Counted from the first letter of the stretch, positions 12,159-23,269 are shown. The stretch is DNA of 64,000 nucleotides from Spiroplasma tabanidicola (GCF_009730595.1 NZ_CP046276.1:1178001-1242000); one strand, 5' to 3'. Numbers and translations are program-made. Notes: generated by a model not told the origin, from the sequence alone.

Positions 12159-12256
12159 AAAATCACTCCTTAAAAAATTATATCATTTATTATTTTCACT
12201 TGAAAACAATATAAGTATTTAGTAAAAGATGAAAAAAGTATTCTTTATGAATAACT

Positions 12257-12301
12257 AAAACTTTTTTGTCCTATGGGTTTTAAATCATAGAAAAAAGTTT
12301 T
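12257..12301. promoter_or_regulatory. Long inverted repeat between divergent genes
   Basis: Eleven-base arms (12257-12267 and 12291-12301) are perfectly complementary. After a 3-base bulge a 5-bp CTATG/CATAG stem caps a 10-base loop. It sits between the start of the ABC gene (12158) and the HAD gene (12345), and its right arm abuts TATAAT (12301-12306), a likely -10 for the HAD gene. It could be an operator or a leader stem-loop. It is not a simple terminator, since no gene ends here. Confidence 0.5.
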
Positions 12302-12344
12302 ATAATTTTATCATTAAACTTTTTTAATATAGAAAGGAAATAAT

Positions 12345-13217
12345 ATGAAATTACAACATTTAAATAAAAAACGACTAATTTTAGTTGATTTAGATGGTAC
12401 TGTTTTAAAATCTGATGGTCAAACTATTCATGAAAAAACAGCACAAGTTCTAAAAAAAGCTTGTGAAGATGGTCATACAGTTTGTATAGTAACAGGAAGA
12501 CCACATAGAGCAACAATGCGATTTTATAAACAATTAGGAATTACAAGTTTAATGACAAATTTTGATGGAGCACATATTCATGATCCATACAAAAGAAGAT
12601 TTAAAAGATTAGTATTTCCAATTAGTGAACAAGTTGTTTTTGATATTATTAATAATCCTGTAGTAAAAGAAAATGTAACAAATATTTTAGTTGAATCATA
12701 CAACAAAGCTTTTGTTATGAAAAAAGATGAATTCATTGAAAACTTCTTTCACTTAGATGATGTTGACGATGATGATTATTTTATAGCAAATCCTTATGAG
12801 AGTTGAGAAGGACCTGCAACTAATTTATGTATATTTGCATCAAAAGAAGATAAAAAAGACGATATTATTAGACAACTTGAGAAGTTCAAAAACACTATAA
12901 AAATACAATCAGGTCATATTTATGGAAATATTACAAAAGCATCAACTTTAATGATTACATTGACAAATAAAATTGTAAATAAAGGTTTTGTTGCAAGTAT
13001 ATTAGCTCAGTATTATAACAAAGATATCAGAGATGTAATTGCATTTGGAGACCAAATGAATGATTATGATATGATAAAAACTGTTGGTTATGGTGTTGCT
13101 ATGAAAAATGGTATCACAGAACTTAAAAACGTTGCTGATGGTATTACTAATTTCACAAATGATGAGGGTGGAGTTGGAGAATATTTAGAAAGACTTCTTA
13201 ATGGTGAAGAGGTTTAG
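12345..13217 (+). CDS. HAD-superfamily Cof-type phosphatase
   Basis: The 290-residue protein has the HAD motif I LVDLDGTVLKSDG (nucleophile Asp15, acid/base Asp17) and a motif II-like VTGRPHR. Motif IV is GDQMNDYDM near residue 234. The cap is inserted between motifs II and III, as in Cof/YidA sugar-phosphate or flavin phosphatases. AAGGAA lies upstream of ATG 12345. The peroxiredoxin gene starts 25 bases downstream, so they likely share a transcript. Substrate is unknown; members of this family dephosphorylate sugar phosphates or FMN. Confidence 0.85.
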
Positions 13218-13242
13218 ATTTTTTTAATGGAGGACAAAGAAT

Positions 13243-13719
13243 ATGCTTTTAGAAAATAATATATACGAATTAGATACACAACAAGAAAGTTCATTATCTG
13301 GTTTGATGGGTTCAAGAGGATTGGTCTTATTCTTTTATCCCAAAGCAAGTACACCCGGATGTACTAGAGAAGTAAATGAATATTCTAAATTAAAAAAAGA
13401 GTTTGACTTATTACAATACAATATTGTTGGAGTAAGTGCTGATAATGTTGAAGATCAAAACAAATTTGCATGCAACAATAAATTAGAATTTCCTTTAATA
13501 GCTGATAAAGATAAAAAATTAATTAATGAGTTATCTTTATGAGGGAGTTTTAAAAACACTAATGGTATTTTAATGGAAGGTACAAGAAGATGTACTTTTA
13601 TTATAAATACAAACTTAGAAGTAATTAAATCATTTATGGATGTTAATCCTACAGAACATGTAAAAGAAGTTTTAGAGTTTTTAAAAACCAGAATCAATGA
13701 ATCAAATAAAACAATATAA
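13243..13719 (+). CDS. Peroxiredoxin, Bcp/PrxQ-like
   Basis: The 158-aa thiol peroxidase has the peroxidatic motif ASTPGCTRE with Cys40. The resolving Cys that PrxQ often carries five residues later is absent (Val/Asn/Glu there). Cys77 could serve instead, or an external thiol. A thioredoxin-like fold is suggested by VLFFYPKA and NIVGVSADN. A GGAGG site precedes the ATG. It is cotranscribed with the HAD gene and closed by the strong hairpin at 13720. It likely detoxifies organic and hydrogen peroxides in the cytosol. Confidence 0.85.
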
Positions 13720-13756
13720 CAAAAACCTTTGTACAAAATTGTACAAAGGTTTTTGC
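13720..13756. terminator. Bidirectional terminator
   Basis: AAAAACCTTTGTACAA pairs with TTGTACAAAGGTTTTT. T-tracts on both sides serve the peroxiredoxin gene (plus) and the convergent acetyltransferase gene (minus). Confidence 0.85.
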
Positions 13757-13766
13757 TTTTTATAAA

Positions 13767-14204
13767 CTAAAATTCTAGTTTCATATTTATATGTTCTATG
13801 TTATCAAAAATATATACATCTCCATACTCAATAAATCCAAATTTTTTATAAAACTCCATTGCATAATACTCAGCGTGAATATGAACTTCTTTTGATTTTA
13901 AATGATCAAAAGAAAATTCTTTTAAGTAATTTAGTAATTGTACTCCTAAATTTTTTCCTCTATATTTTTTATCAACTGCAATCCTACCTCATAATAAAAT
14001 TTCTTCATCAAAAAATACTCTTGCACAACAAATAGTCTCGTTTTCATAATATCCAACAATATGATATGCAATATCATCAAAGTCATCTTCATCAGGTGTA
14101 TCAAAACACTCTTGTTCAATAACAAAAATATCTTTTCTTAATTTTATTGCATCATCATACAGATTACTACCTTTACCTTTTTTGTAATTAAAATTCAATT
14201 TCAT
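13767..14204 (-). CDS. GNAT acetyltransferase, ElaA-like
   Basis: The 145-aa protein starts MKLNFNYKKGKG. It shows the early segment LRKDIFVIEQECFDTPDEDD seen in ElaA-type proteins, then the acetyl-CoA loop region IAVDKKYRGKNLGVQLLNYL (R/Q-x-x-G-x-G/A variant RGKNLG). It ends with the family HIHAEYYAMEFYKKFGF segment. The acceptor substrate is unknown. The gene is alone between two terminators. Confidence 0.8.
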
Positions 14205-14245
14205 TTTATATCTCCTATTTTTTATATAAACATTTATAATTGCAT

Positions 14246-14305
14246 AAAAAAATCTTAAACTTATTTAAAAATTATTTTAAATAAAATATTGTTTAAGATT
14301 TTTTT
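14246..14305. terminator. Terminator after pepF
   Basis: AAAAAAATCTTAAAC (14246-14260) pairs with GTTTAAGATTTTTTT (14291-14305), and an inner TTATTTAAA/TTTAAATAA stem extends it. T-runs face both strands. It lies between the pepF stop and the GNAT start. Confidence 0.75.
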
Positions 14306-14307
14306 AA

Positions 14308-16083
14308 CTAAATTAATTTTTTTAATTCTTTTGTTAAGTGATCAATTTCGTTAATTAGTGGCATATATGTTTCTTCTTTATTAAAGTCAACACCACAATC
14401 TTTTAAAATATCTAACGGATCTTTGTGTCCACCAGATTTTAAGAAATTTAAAATACTTTCTGGTCCATTTTTTTTGAAATCATCATAAAGTTTAAAACTA
14501 GCAGTTATATCAACAGCATATTTATAAACATAAAATGGTGAAAAGAAGAAGTGTCCAATGTAAGGTCATTGGAAAGCATCTCTATCTTTATCATCAAAAA
14601 TGTCATAACCATATTTATTTTCAATATCTAAGAATAAATTCATTAAACTATCTGCAGTAATTGGTTCACCTTTTTCAGCCATTTTATGTGCTTGATATTC
14701 AAATTCTGCAAATTGAATTTGTCTATAAAATGTCGAACATAAATCGAATATTCTTTGTTGTAGTAAATAAACTTTTTCTGAATCATCTTTTAAATTTTTA
14801 TATGTGTAATCAAATAAAATGTGCTCATTAAAAGTTGAAGCCACTTCTGCAAGAATTAATGGATAATTCCCTAATGGGAATGGTTGATACTTATTTGATA
14901 AATATGTATGTACTGAGTGTCCTAACTCATGAGCTAGAGTACTTAATGAACTTAATTTATCACTTCAATTCATTAAAATAATAGGTTCAACTCCATATCC
15001 ACCAGATGAATAAGCACCACTTCTTTTAGTTTTATCTTCATAATAATCTATTGCATTAGGCCTTGATGCTTTATCTAAAAATTCTACATATTCATCTCCT
15101 AAAACTTTTAAAGAGTCTTTTACAATTTTAATTCCTTCGTCAACTGAATAAGTTTTGTTAAATTCTTTTGTTAAAACTAATTCTCTATCTGTAGAATTAA
15201 ATTTTTTAAAACCATATTTTTCTTTAATTAGTAAATAGTAATTTTTTAAAACTTGAATATGTTTTTTTCCTGTTTCTAAAAGTTTTTCATATACACTAAC
15301 AGGAACATTATCTCTTTTTAAACTCATTTCTAATGAGCTTTCATAGTTTCTTATTTTATAATTTTCCACATCTTTTAGTAAAATACCTTCATAAATTTTT
15401 GCATATGAATATTTTCTTGATTTATAATTTATAAATCTTTTTTCTCAAACTTCTTTTCTTAAATTTTGATCTTCAGTTGGGTCTGAGTCTTCCATAATTT
15501 TTCTATATAAAGTTGTATCCACAACTTCTTCTTTACCATCAATTAATATTTTTTCTTCAATGTTGTCAGCATAAGCAAGTGTATCATATAATTCTCCTAC
15601 AGCTCCTCTACTTCTTGCCACTTTACTTAGCAAAGATTCACTTTCATCATCAAGAATATGTTTTTGTTTTCTAAATAATTTTTCAAAAATGTAAGTTTCA
15701 CTTTCAAACTCACTACCTTTTAAAAATCCTAAAATAGTTTCTTTACCAACTGATATAACTTCTGGGTCAAAAAAACTTACTTTTGAAAAACACTCTTGAT
15801 ATGTATTTTGAAATAATCCTTGTAATTCTTGTAATTCACTATTTGCTTGATCTACATCATACATATGAATGTATTGATTTAATTTTGCAAATAGATAATC
15901 TATTTCTTTATCTAATTTTAAATATTCTAAAAATTTATTATTGTTATTTAATTGTCCTTTCATACTTTCTAATTTGTCAAATTGTTGTTTTAAAACTTCA
16001 AGATCTTTTTTAAATTCATTTCCATTTTTATATAAATGTGAAAAATCTCACTTGTAGTTTTGTTTTGCTTCATTTCTTTTCAT
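14308..16083 (-). CDS. pepF: Oligoendopeptidase F (M3B)
   Basis: The 591-aa zinc metallopeptidase cleaves short peptides in the cytosol. The active-site motif STLAHELGHSVHTYLS (HExGH, about residue 386) is present, and the C-terminal half shows the family AFQWPYIGHFFFSPFYVYKY-type pattern. Length is normal for the family (about 600). The start is the only in-frame ATG near 16083; no clear Shine-Dalgarno precedes it. The helical N-terminal domain is intact and TGA codons are Trp. It fits a peptide-scavenging lifestyle together with the three aminopeptidases downstream in the window. Confidence 0.93.
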
Positions 16084-16112
16084 AACAAGATTATACTTAA
16101 AAAAATTTTTAA

Positions 16113-16150
16113 ATACTAATTAAAAAAGTAGTTTTCTTATAAAACTTTAA
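16113..16150 (-). terminator. Possible terminator
   Basis: On the minus strand AGTTTT-ATAAG-AAAACT is followed by ACTTTTTT. It overlaps the end of the 110-aa gene. It is a weak stem of A/T pairs. Confidence 0.4.
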
Positions 16151-16469
16151 CTCAAAAACTTGTTTTGGTTGCATTTTTATAATTTAAAACTACTTTTGAT
16201 TTTTTTCTAGAAAGTGCTTTAATGTTAAAACGATATATTTTTTTTGTATAAAATAGTTCGTCTTCTATAAACTCAATGCTTATAGCTTTACTATTTTTAT
16301 TTTTTATGATTAATGAGCTATCTTCTAAAATATTTAAAACTTCTATTTCAATTAAAAGTTTATCTTCAACACCTAATATCATTTCAATATTTTTTGGTTT
16401 ATTTATTTCAGGAGTTTTTTTAAAAACTGTTATTTTTGGAGATGTTAATTGGTTTCCATACATATTCAT
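16137..16469 (-). CDS. Hypothetical protein, 110 aa
   Basis: I do not recognise a family. The frame runs through a TGA (Trp) to TAA at 16137. The product is rich in Lys, Ile and Ser with alternating hydrophobic residues (for example LLIEIEVLNILEDSSLIIKN), suggesting a beta-sheet domain and no membrane segment. It starts at ATG 16469, since the frame upstream is closed by TAA. It follows the small membrane protein gene at 16490 by 20 bases, so the pair is probably one operon. A weak AGAAG site precedes it. Confidence 0.6.
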
Positions 16470-16489
16470 AAGATCTTCTGCTTGATTTA

Positions 16490-16951
16490 TTAAATGTAAC
16501 CATTATCCAAAAATTTATTATATTTTTTAAATACAAAATCGTTATTAATTAATATTTTTGTTATTTTTTTATAATAAATCAGTGTTGTTATTGAACCTAT
16601 TATAAAAAATCAAGACAATATTAAATATGTATTGTATAAATTTTTTATCTTTATGTTTTCATCAAATTTCATTTTAAACAAACTTGTTTTTAATATAAAT
16701 AAAATATTTCCTGAAATCATAAAAACTGTTGCAGCAATATAACCAAAAATCAATCCACCTAATCATTCTGAATCGCTTTTAACATCATCTTTGATAAAAT
16801 AAGAACCTACAATTAAAAGAAACAAGAATAAAAAGCTAACCATAGTTCTTATTAAAAACATATTAAAAACTCATCCGTCAATAATTTTTTTATCTACATC
16901 TTTTCATCAATATTTTCTTGTTAATCAAGATAAACTTTTATCTTTATCCAT
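16490..16951 (-). CDS. Small membrane protein, 153 aa
   Basis: No family was recognised. Three hydrophobic stretches are visible (about residues 29-50, 64-86 and 110-130), with a charged N terminus (MDKDKSLSWLTRKYWWKD). The ATG at 16951 has an AGGAGTG site 8 bases upstream. The frame contains several TGA Trp codons, so it is invisible with the standard code. The preceding gene is the leucyl aminopeptidase at 16976, 24 bases away; the next is the 110-aa gene. It may form a small operon with them. Confidence 0.6.
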
Positions 16952-16975
16952 AAAAAACACTCCTATTTTTTTAGA

Positions 16976-18313
16976 TTACTTATTTAACATTTCAAAAAGA
17001 GTTCTTGCCATTGTTGCTTTTCCTCTTTTATCTTCATAAGCTGTACTTGCAACATCTAAGTGAATATATGGTTTATCTTCACTAAATGCATTTAAAAAGG
17101 CAGCTGCAGTTGAAGAACCTGCAAAACCAGTAGTTCCAGAATTATCTAAGTCAGCTATTTTCGATCCTTGCATAACTTTTAAATGTTCTGAATCCATTGG
17201 TAATCTTCAAATTGTTTCAAAAGATTTTTTTGATCCATTTTCAAACTCATTATAAAATTCGTTATTATTAGAAAATGCACCTGTATATCACGGACCTAAC
17301 GCAACTCTTATTGCACCAGTTAAAGTTGCAACTGTTATTAAACGATCTGCTTTTAACTTTCTAATTGCATAAGTCATACCATCAGCTAAAACCAATCTTC
17401 CTTCAGCATCTGTATTTCCAATTTCAACAGTTTTACCATTCATTGAAGTTAAAACAGATTCAGTTAAAGTCGCATGACCACCAATTCTATTATCAGTTAA
17501 TAATCCAATTGATACAACATTACATTTTGCTTTTTTCTTAGCTAAAGCTAAAACTGCAGCACTAACAATTGCACATCCTGACATATCAAATTTCATGTTT
17601 GCTAAAAATTGTGAACCTTTTAAGTTATATCCTCCAGTATCAAATGTGATTCCTTTTCCTACATATGCGGTTTTAGGTAATTTATCATCTGTACAATATT
17701 CTAAAATTACAACTCTAGCATCAATATGAGATCCTTCATTAACTCCTAAAAGTAATCCCATTTTATTATCTTCAATTTGTTTTTTATTTAAAATTGTAAC
17801 TTTTAATCCATCTATTTTTTTTGCTTTTTCTTCAATTCTATTTGCTATTTCAATTGAAGTTCCAATATTTGGTGGTAAATCTTGTAAGTCTCTTGCAAAA
17901 TTTACATACTCTACTTTAATTTTTGAAGTCTCATAAATATCATTGTATTTGTTATCAAATAATAAACTAAATGATTTAAATTCAGAGTTTTTTTCTTTCA
18001 TTGAAAATTGTTGATGTAAACTAAATAAAATTATTTCTACAACTAGTTGAAATACTTCTTTTTTATTTTCAAAGATATTTAATACTGAATCTAAATCGAT
18101 ATTCATATCATATTTACTTGAAGATACTATTGATGAAAAAGTTTTTTCTAAACTTTTTTTGTTCATTTTATTATCTAAACATAAATATAAAACTTTTTCT
18201 TCAAGCGATAAAGTTGTTGAACCACTTTCGTTTACTATTAAATTATTTTTTAAGCTATCTTTTTCAAAAGCTTTTAATGTTAATTCAAAATTATTTTCAT
18301 TTACTAAAATCAT
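16976..18313 (-). CDS. Leucyl aminopeptidase, M17 family (copy 1)
   Basis: The 445-aa enzyme removes N-terminal residues from peptides. The M17 catalytic domain has YVGKGITFDTGGYNLK (Lys and Asp metal ligands, about residue 216), MKFDMSGCA and IGNTDAEGRLVLADG (about residue 299), including the Asp-Ala-Glu ligands. The N-terminal domain is divergent. One TGA Trp lies near the C terminus (17198-17287 segment). AGGAAT precedes the ATG. Two paralogues lie at 23318 and 24674. It is followed by the membrane protein at 16490. Confidence 0.92.
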
Positions 18314-18376
18314 TTTTCTATTCCTATCTATTTTTATAATATTATATTAAATATTTTTTGAAATTAATTTTTATTA

Positions 18377-18691
18377 TTAATTAAATTTTATAAACTCTTC
18401 ATTTTCACAAGCTCATGATGATAAAGCATCTAAAACCAATTTTAAACTTTTTCCTAATTCAGTTAATGAATAAGTTACTTTTAAAGGAAACTCGTTATTA
18501 GAATTTCGATTTAAAATATTTAATTGTTCTAAATGTTTTAAAGTTTCTACAAGAACTTTTGTAGTGACACCTTTTAAGCTTTTTTTTAATTCGTTAAATC
18601 TTTTTTTTGATACTAATAACTCACGAATTATAAAAATAGTTCATTTATTTTTTAAAACTTTTAAACTTAATTCAACAGGGCAGACTTCCAT
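18377..18691 (-). CDS. HxlR-family transcriptional regulator
   Basis: The 104-aa winged-helix regulator begins MEVCPVELSLKVLKNKWTIF, the family's N-terminal Cys-Pro followed by the helix with a conserved Trp (TGA here). RFNELKKSLKGVTTKVLVETL is the recognition-helix region. Cys4 matches the redox- or electrophile-sensing Cys used by members such as YodB and HypR. It is divergently transcribed from the Cys-rich protein at 18779, with a perfect palindrome (18711-18726) between them. Autoregulation and control of the neighbour in response to thiol stress are likely (inference). Confidence 0.85.
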
Positions 18692-18710
18692 TATTAATCT
18701 CCTTTTTAAG

Positions 18711-18726
18711 GTTACTTAAAAGTAAC
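18711..18726. promoter_or_regulatory. Palindromic operator, probable HxlR site
   Basis: GTTACTT-AA-AAGTAAC is a perfect inverted repeat in the 87-bp gap between the divergent HxlR gene and the Cys-rich protein gene. Its TACT...AGTA core is like the sites reported for YodB-type HxlR regulators. Confidence 0.6.
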
Positions 18727-18778
18727 TACTTTTATTTTTTAATGCTCTATCTTATTATATTAAAGAAAGGAGGTAAAT

Positions 18779-19024
18779 ATGAGTTTAGATAAAAATAATT
18801 ATGTGCATGTCACTAATGGTGATTTTAAGGAAATAGATAAAATTTTGAACGAAGGAAAAACTGTTTTAGCTGCTTTAGAATGTGGAGAAAAATTAAAAGC
18901 ATCACTAGAAGAAGGCAAAATGAGTAATGGTTTTGCAAATGTAGAACTAAAAGAATATAAAGATAATTGTGGAACTTGTGGCTGTGGAAAACCTGCAAAC
19001 TGTTTAGTTTATTTATGAAGATAA
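18779..19024 (+). CDS. Small Cys-rich protein, 81 aa
   Basis: I do not recognise a family. The product has a helical acidic body and a C-terminal cluster NCGTCGCGKPANC (five Cys in 13 residues), with one more Cys in AALECGEK. It ends with Trp (TGA) and Arg. The cluster suggests metal or Fe-S binding, or a redox-active thiol role. A strong AAAGGAGG site precedes the ATG, and the hairpin at 19052 ends the transcript. Divergence from HxlR and the CoA-disulfide reductase just downstream suggest a thiol-redox role (inference). Confidence 0.65.
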
Positions 19025-19051
19025 AAATATTTATTTTTTATCAAATATATA

Positions 19052-19083
19052 AGTCGCTATACATACTTTTGTAGCGATTTTTT
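19052..19083 (+). terminator. Terminator of the Cys-rich gene
   Basis: GTCGCTA...TAGCGAT stem with an 11-base loop and a TTTTTT tail. Confidence 0.75.
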
Positions 19084-19132
19084 AATTTACACTTTTTATT
19101 AAAAAATAAAAAATTAAATGTAATATAATAAG

Positions 19133-19161
19133 TATGTTTTAACAAATTAAGTTAAAGCATA
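19133..19161 (+). promoter_or_regulatory. Inverted repeat in the NADH oxidase 5' region
   Basis: Eleven-base arms (19133-19143 and 19151-19161) with a single T-G mismatch and a 7-base loop lie just after a likely -10 (TATAAT 19124-19129). They end 28 bases before the start codon. No T-run follows. It could be an operator or an mRNA stem. Confidence 0.4.
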
Positions 19162-19189
19162 ACATATTTTATCGTCAAAAGGAGAGAAT

Positions 19190-20509
19190 ATGAAAATAGT
19201 TATACTTGGTGGAGGAGCAACTGGAATGGGAGTTGCTGCTAAAGTTAAAAGAAATGATAAAAACTGTGAAGTTTTAGTAATTGAGACTGGAAATTATGTT
19301 TCATTAGGTGCATGCGGTTTGCCTTATTATGTAGGTAAAAATTTTGATGAACCAAACATGTTATTTGCAAGAACTATTGAAAAATTTAATGAATCAGGAA
19401 TAGAAATAATTATAAATTCAAAAATAAAATTAATTGATTTAAAAAATAAAAAAGTTGTTGTTAATAACAAAGAAATTACTTTTGATAAATTAGTTATTGC
19501 AACTGGTGCTGATGCTATTAGTCCAAATATTAAAGGGCTAAATACTATTGAACATTTTAAATTAACTAAGTTTGAAGATGGACTAGCCTTAAGAAATATT
19601 GTTGAGAAAAAAAATATTAATAATATTTTAATAGTAGGATCTGGTTTTATCGGATTAGAACTTGCAGAAAATTTAAAAGACTTGAATAAAAATGTAACAA
19701 TGGTTGAAATAGAAAAAGATATTTTAAGTAATTTATATGATGCAGAAATATCTGAATTAATCAAAACTACTCTTGAAAAAAATAAAATTAATTTAATGTT
19801 AAATAGTTTTGTTAATAATTTTTATAAAAAAGAAAACAAAGTTATAGCTAACATAAGTGATAAAGAATATGAATTTGATTTAGTTATTACTGCAACAGGT
19901 TTTAAACCTAATACTGAATTATTATTAAATACTGGATTAAATTTTTATAAGAATAATGCAATTATTGTTGATGAGTTTGGAAAAACAAACATAGAAGATG
20001 TTTATGCTGGAGGAGATTGTTGTGCAATCATGAATAAAATTACAAATCAATTTTGTTATTCTCCATTAGCGACAGTTGCATCAAAACAAGCAAAAGTTAT
20101 TGCAAATAATATTTGTAAAATAGAATCAAGATTCAACGGAACAATTCAAAGTTCAATTATAAGATTATTTGACAAAGCAATAGCAAGATGTGGTTTAACA
20201 GTAAGAGAAGCAAATGATTTAAATATTAAAACAAAAGTTTCTTACATAAAGGATAAAGACCATACACATTATTTAAAAGGACAAAGTGATGTACATTTAA
20301 AATTAATTATGAATGAAGATACACATGAATTAATTGGTGCACAAATGTTTTCGCATAAAGATTCAATATTAAGATTTTATAGTTTAGCAACAATGGTTTG
20401 AAGTAAAATTAAAGTTAATGAAGCACTAGAACAAATTGACCTTCCATATTCTCCACCATTCGCAAAATCATTTGATATTATTCATATCGCAATATCAAAA
20501 TTTATATAA
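19190..20509 (+). CDS. CoA-disulfide reductase / NADH oxidase family flavoprotein
   Basis: The 439-residue protein has the FAD-binding GGGATGMGVAAKVKR at the N terminus and the redox Cys42 in LGACGLPYYVG. A second dinucleotide fold follows (ILIVGSGFIGLELAENL, about residue 148), then the FAD motif VYAGGDCC near 275. The single active Cys fits NADH oxidase (O2 to water) or CoA-disulfide reductase; sequence alone does not decide. AAAGGAGAG precedes the ATG. The symporter gene starts 14 bases later and is likely co-transcribed. The HxlR/Cys-rich locus lies upstream, forming a redox neighbourhood. Confidence 0.9.
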
Positions 20510-20523
20510 ATAAGGAGGAAGAA

Positions 20524-22191
20524 ATGCAAATTTTAGCAGAGAATAAAAATAATATTCTAAGAGATTTTTTAGCTATTAGTAAATGACAATCTGCAGTCGC
20601 TATTCTAATTTTTGTTGCATTACAAATTGGATTTTTCATATTTTTAAAAAAAATAAAAATTACTTTTATGTACAGAGTTATTATAGGAATGCTTATAGGA
20701 TTAGTTTTTGGAATTGCTATTCAAGCAATTATTAAGTTTCCTGATCAAGAAACTTTATCAGCAGGATTTAAAGATAGCGAAAGTAATATATATTGAGTTA
20801 ACGAATTAAATATTTGATCTCAATTTTTTAAAAATATTTTTATTAGAGGAATTTATTTGCTTACAATTCCCGTGGTATTTATAGCAATATTTAAAATAAC
20901 AGCTAAACCTGGAGAATCTGGTTTAGCAAGAATAACTTTAAAAGGAATTGCTCTACTTTTAATTAATGTTGGAGTGATGTTTACAATTACATTCTTTTTA
21001 GGGATTGTCACTAAGGTTGGTAAAGGTGTTTTTGATGAAGCAGCAGGATCAACTCCAACAGGAAAAGACAATATTCCTTTACCTCAAATTATTTGAAATT
21101 ATTTACCAGAAAACTTTTTTGCAGCACTTTCAACAAACACTATCATACCTGTCATGGTTATTGCAGCTATTGCAGGAATGTCTGTTAAAATTTTAGCAAA
21201 GAGACACAAAGTTGAAATGGCAGCAATTGTTAAAGGTTCTGAAACCGCTTGAAAAATTACCTCATCAATGCTATCAACATTTATGAAAATAATGCCACTT
21301 GCTGTTATGTCAATGATCTCAACCTCAATTACTGCAAGACCAATTGGTGAACTTGCAAACATTGGAAAAGTAATTGGGGTTGGTTACCTAGGAATTGTTA
21401 TTGCTATAGTTTGATTAAGTTTACAAATATTTTTATCAAGAATAAAATTAGGAGCATGATGGAGACAAGCATGAAGACCTTTAGTGCAAGGTTTTAGTAC
21501 TCAATCATCAAATGCATCATTACCAGTCTCTCTTGAAAGTTTAGAAAAAATGAAAGTTTCAGAAAGAGTTTCAAGTACTGTTGCTCCAATTTCTACAACA
21601 ATGGGATTGATTGCTTGTGCTGGTATTCAAGCTGGGTTAGCAACAAGTATTTTATGAACAGGATCACAGGTTCCACACTCAATGGGGTTATTTACTTACT
21701 TTATAATCTCTTTATTTGTAACAATAGTTGCATCACTTGGAATTGCAGGAGTACCTGGAACCGCAACTGTTGTAACAGTTGGGGTTATTGGAGGAATTGG
21801 ATTTTCAGAATTTATTGCCGCTGTTTTAGCAGTCATCACACCACTTGATGGATTATTTGATATGGGAAGAACTGGTGCAAATGTTCTTGGTGGAGTTGCT
21901 GCTTCAACAATTGTTGCAAAGTCCGAAGGTTTAATAAAAGAAGGGTCAATAATTTTAAATTCTAAAGAAGTTGAAAAACAAAAACAAATATTATTTTTAA
22001 AAAGTTTAAGAGATGAATATAAAAATAACATTTTAAATAGCAAAAAAGAATATGCTAAGGAATTAAAAAGAATAGAGTTGACAAGAGAAGAAAAAAATAG
22101 TTTGAAAAATATTTTAATTAGTCAGCAAAAAGATTTTAAAGAAGCATATTTAAATAAAAGAAAAAAATTTAAAGAAATAAAAAATAAATAA
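20524..22191 (+). CDS. Dicarboxylate/amino acid:cation symporter (DAACS)
   Basis: The 555-aa membrane transporter shows several family features. There is a Ser/Thr-rich re-entrant loop region (GFSTQSSNASLPVSLESLEK), TTMGLIACAGIQAG, GVPGTATVV near residue 409 and DGLFDMGRTGANVLGG near 442. The last matches the transport-domain motif DRFRTMVNV of GltP-type proteins. The arrangement also resembles the L-cystine TcyP branch. The C-terminal 80 residues are a charged coiled-coil tail. AAGGAGGAAG precedes the ATG. Pairing with the CoA-disulfide reductase would fit a cystine substrate, but that is inference. Confidence 0.85.
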
Positions 22192-22222
22192 AAAAAGTTT
22201 TGCTAAGCAAAACTTTTTTTAA
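22190..22222. terminator. Bidirectional terminator
   Basis: AAAAAAAGTTTTGC-TAA-GCAAAACTTTTTTT between the symporter (plus) and acyltransferase (minus) genes, with T-runs on both strands. Confidence 0.85.
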
Positions 22223-23253
22223 TGTTTAGATAATTTTTTAAGTTTTTCTTTTTCTTTTATCAATATCTTTTTTTTAATCCAATAATTTTTATCACAAATT
22301 ATAAATATACCTTTTTTTAAATGCTCAATTATAAGAGTTTGAACTAATGCTGTTATAAAAATTAATAATGTTAAACCTATTAAAGCAAAATTTAATTCTA
22401 CATCATTTAACTTAATTAAATATGTGCTTAGTAAAGAATATAATAAATGATTATAAATTGTCATACATAAATATATTCCTAAGGTAAATGAAGAAATGTA
22501 ATTTATAAATTTACTTTTTATTTTTATGTTATAAAAGATTGTGAAAATAAATAAAGGTAAAACAAAGGCCAATGGATTATTTTCTTTAAAGAATAAACTT
22601 GTTTTTAATAATTCATCATCTTCTATTTTTCCTAAACTTAATATAACATCCATAGCAATTGTTGTAATTACTAAAACTAAAATACTAACAATTAAAAACC
22701 ATTTTTTATTCATTAGATTTACTAAATGTAACCTTGAAAATGATCCAAATAGTGCAACTAAAATTAATCATGTTGCTTGTCATCCTGTATAATTATTAAA
22801 AACAGATAAAGTTATAAGTAAAATAATTAATATTAACAGAAAAACTTTTCAATCTAGTTTTGCCATTTTATCTGAAAAGAAAATATATAATGCAAAAACA
22901 AATATAATCGAAAAAGCATATCATCAAGCTTCAATAGTAAAATTATAAATTGTTGATAAACTTGTTACATCATAATAAAAATACTCTACAAAAAATGACA
23001 CTATGAAATTAAAAGCAAAATAAAAAATTAAAGTTGTAACATACTTAAATAATTTTTTTGGTTTTCCTTTGTTAGCCAAAAAAAATCCTGTAATGAAAGC
23101 AAATGTTGAAATGTGTGTCATATTAATAGGAAAAAGATATGTAAAAAAATATAAATTTGGTGCACTATCGTTCTCTCCTCAAACATGATTTGCAATAACA
23201 AAAAATGCTAAAAATAATCTAAGTAGCTCTATCGAAGAAACTCGATTTTTCAT
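22219..23253 (-). CDS. Acyltransferase 3 (OafA/WecH-like) membrane protein
   Basis: The 344-aa protein has about ten hydrophobic segments. The N-terminal SSIELLRLFLAFFVIANHV is the family's R-x-x-x-L-R-x-x-A/F-x-x-x-V-x-x-x-H pattern with the catalytic-type His. Such proteins transfer acyl groups to cell-surface sugars or lipids. An AAGGAGAG site precedes ATG 23253, and TGA codons are Trp. The gene is isolated between two terminators. Acceptor unknown. Confidence 0.8.
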
Positions 23254-23269
23254 TTTATCTCTCCTTAAT

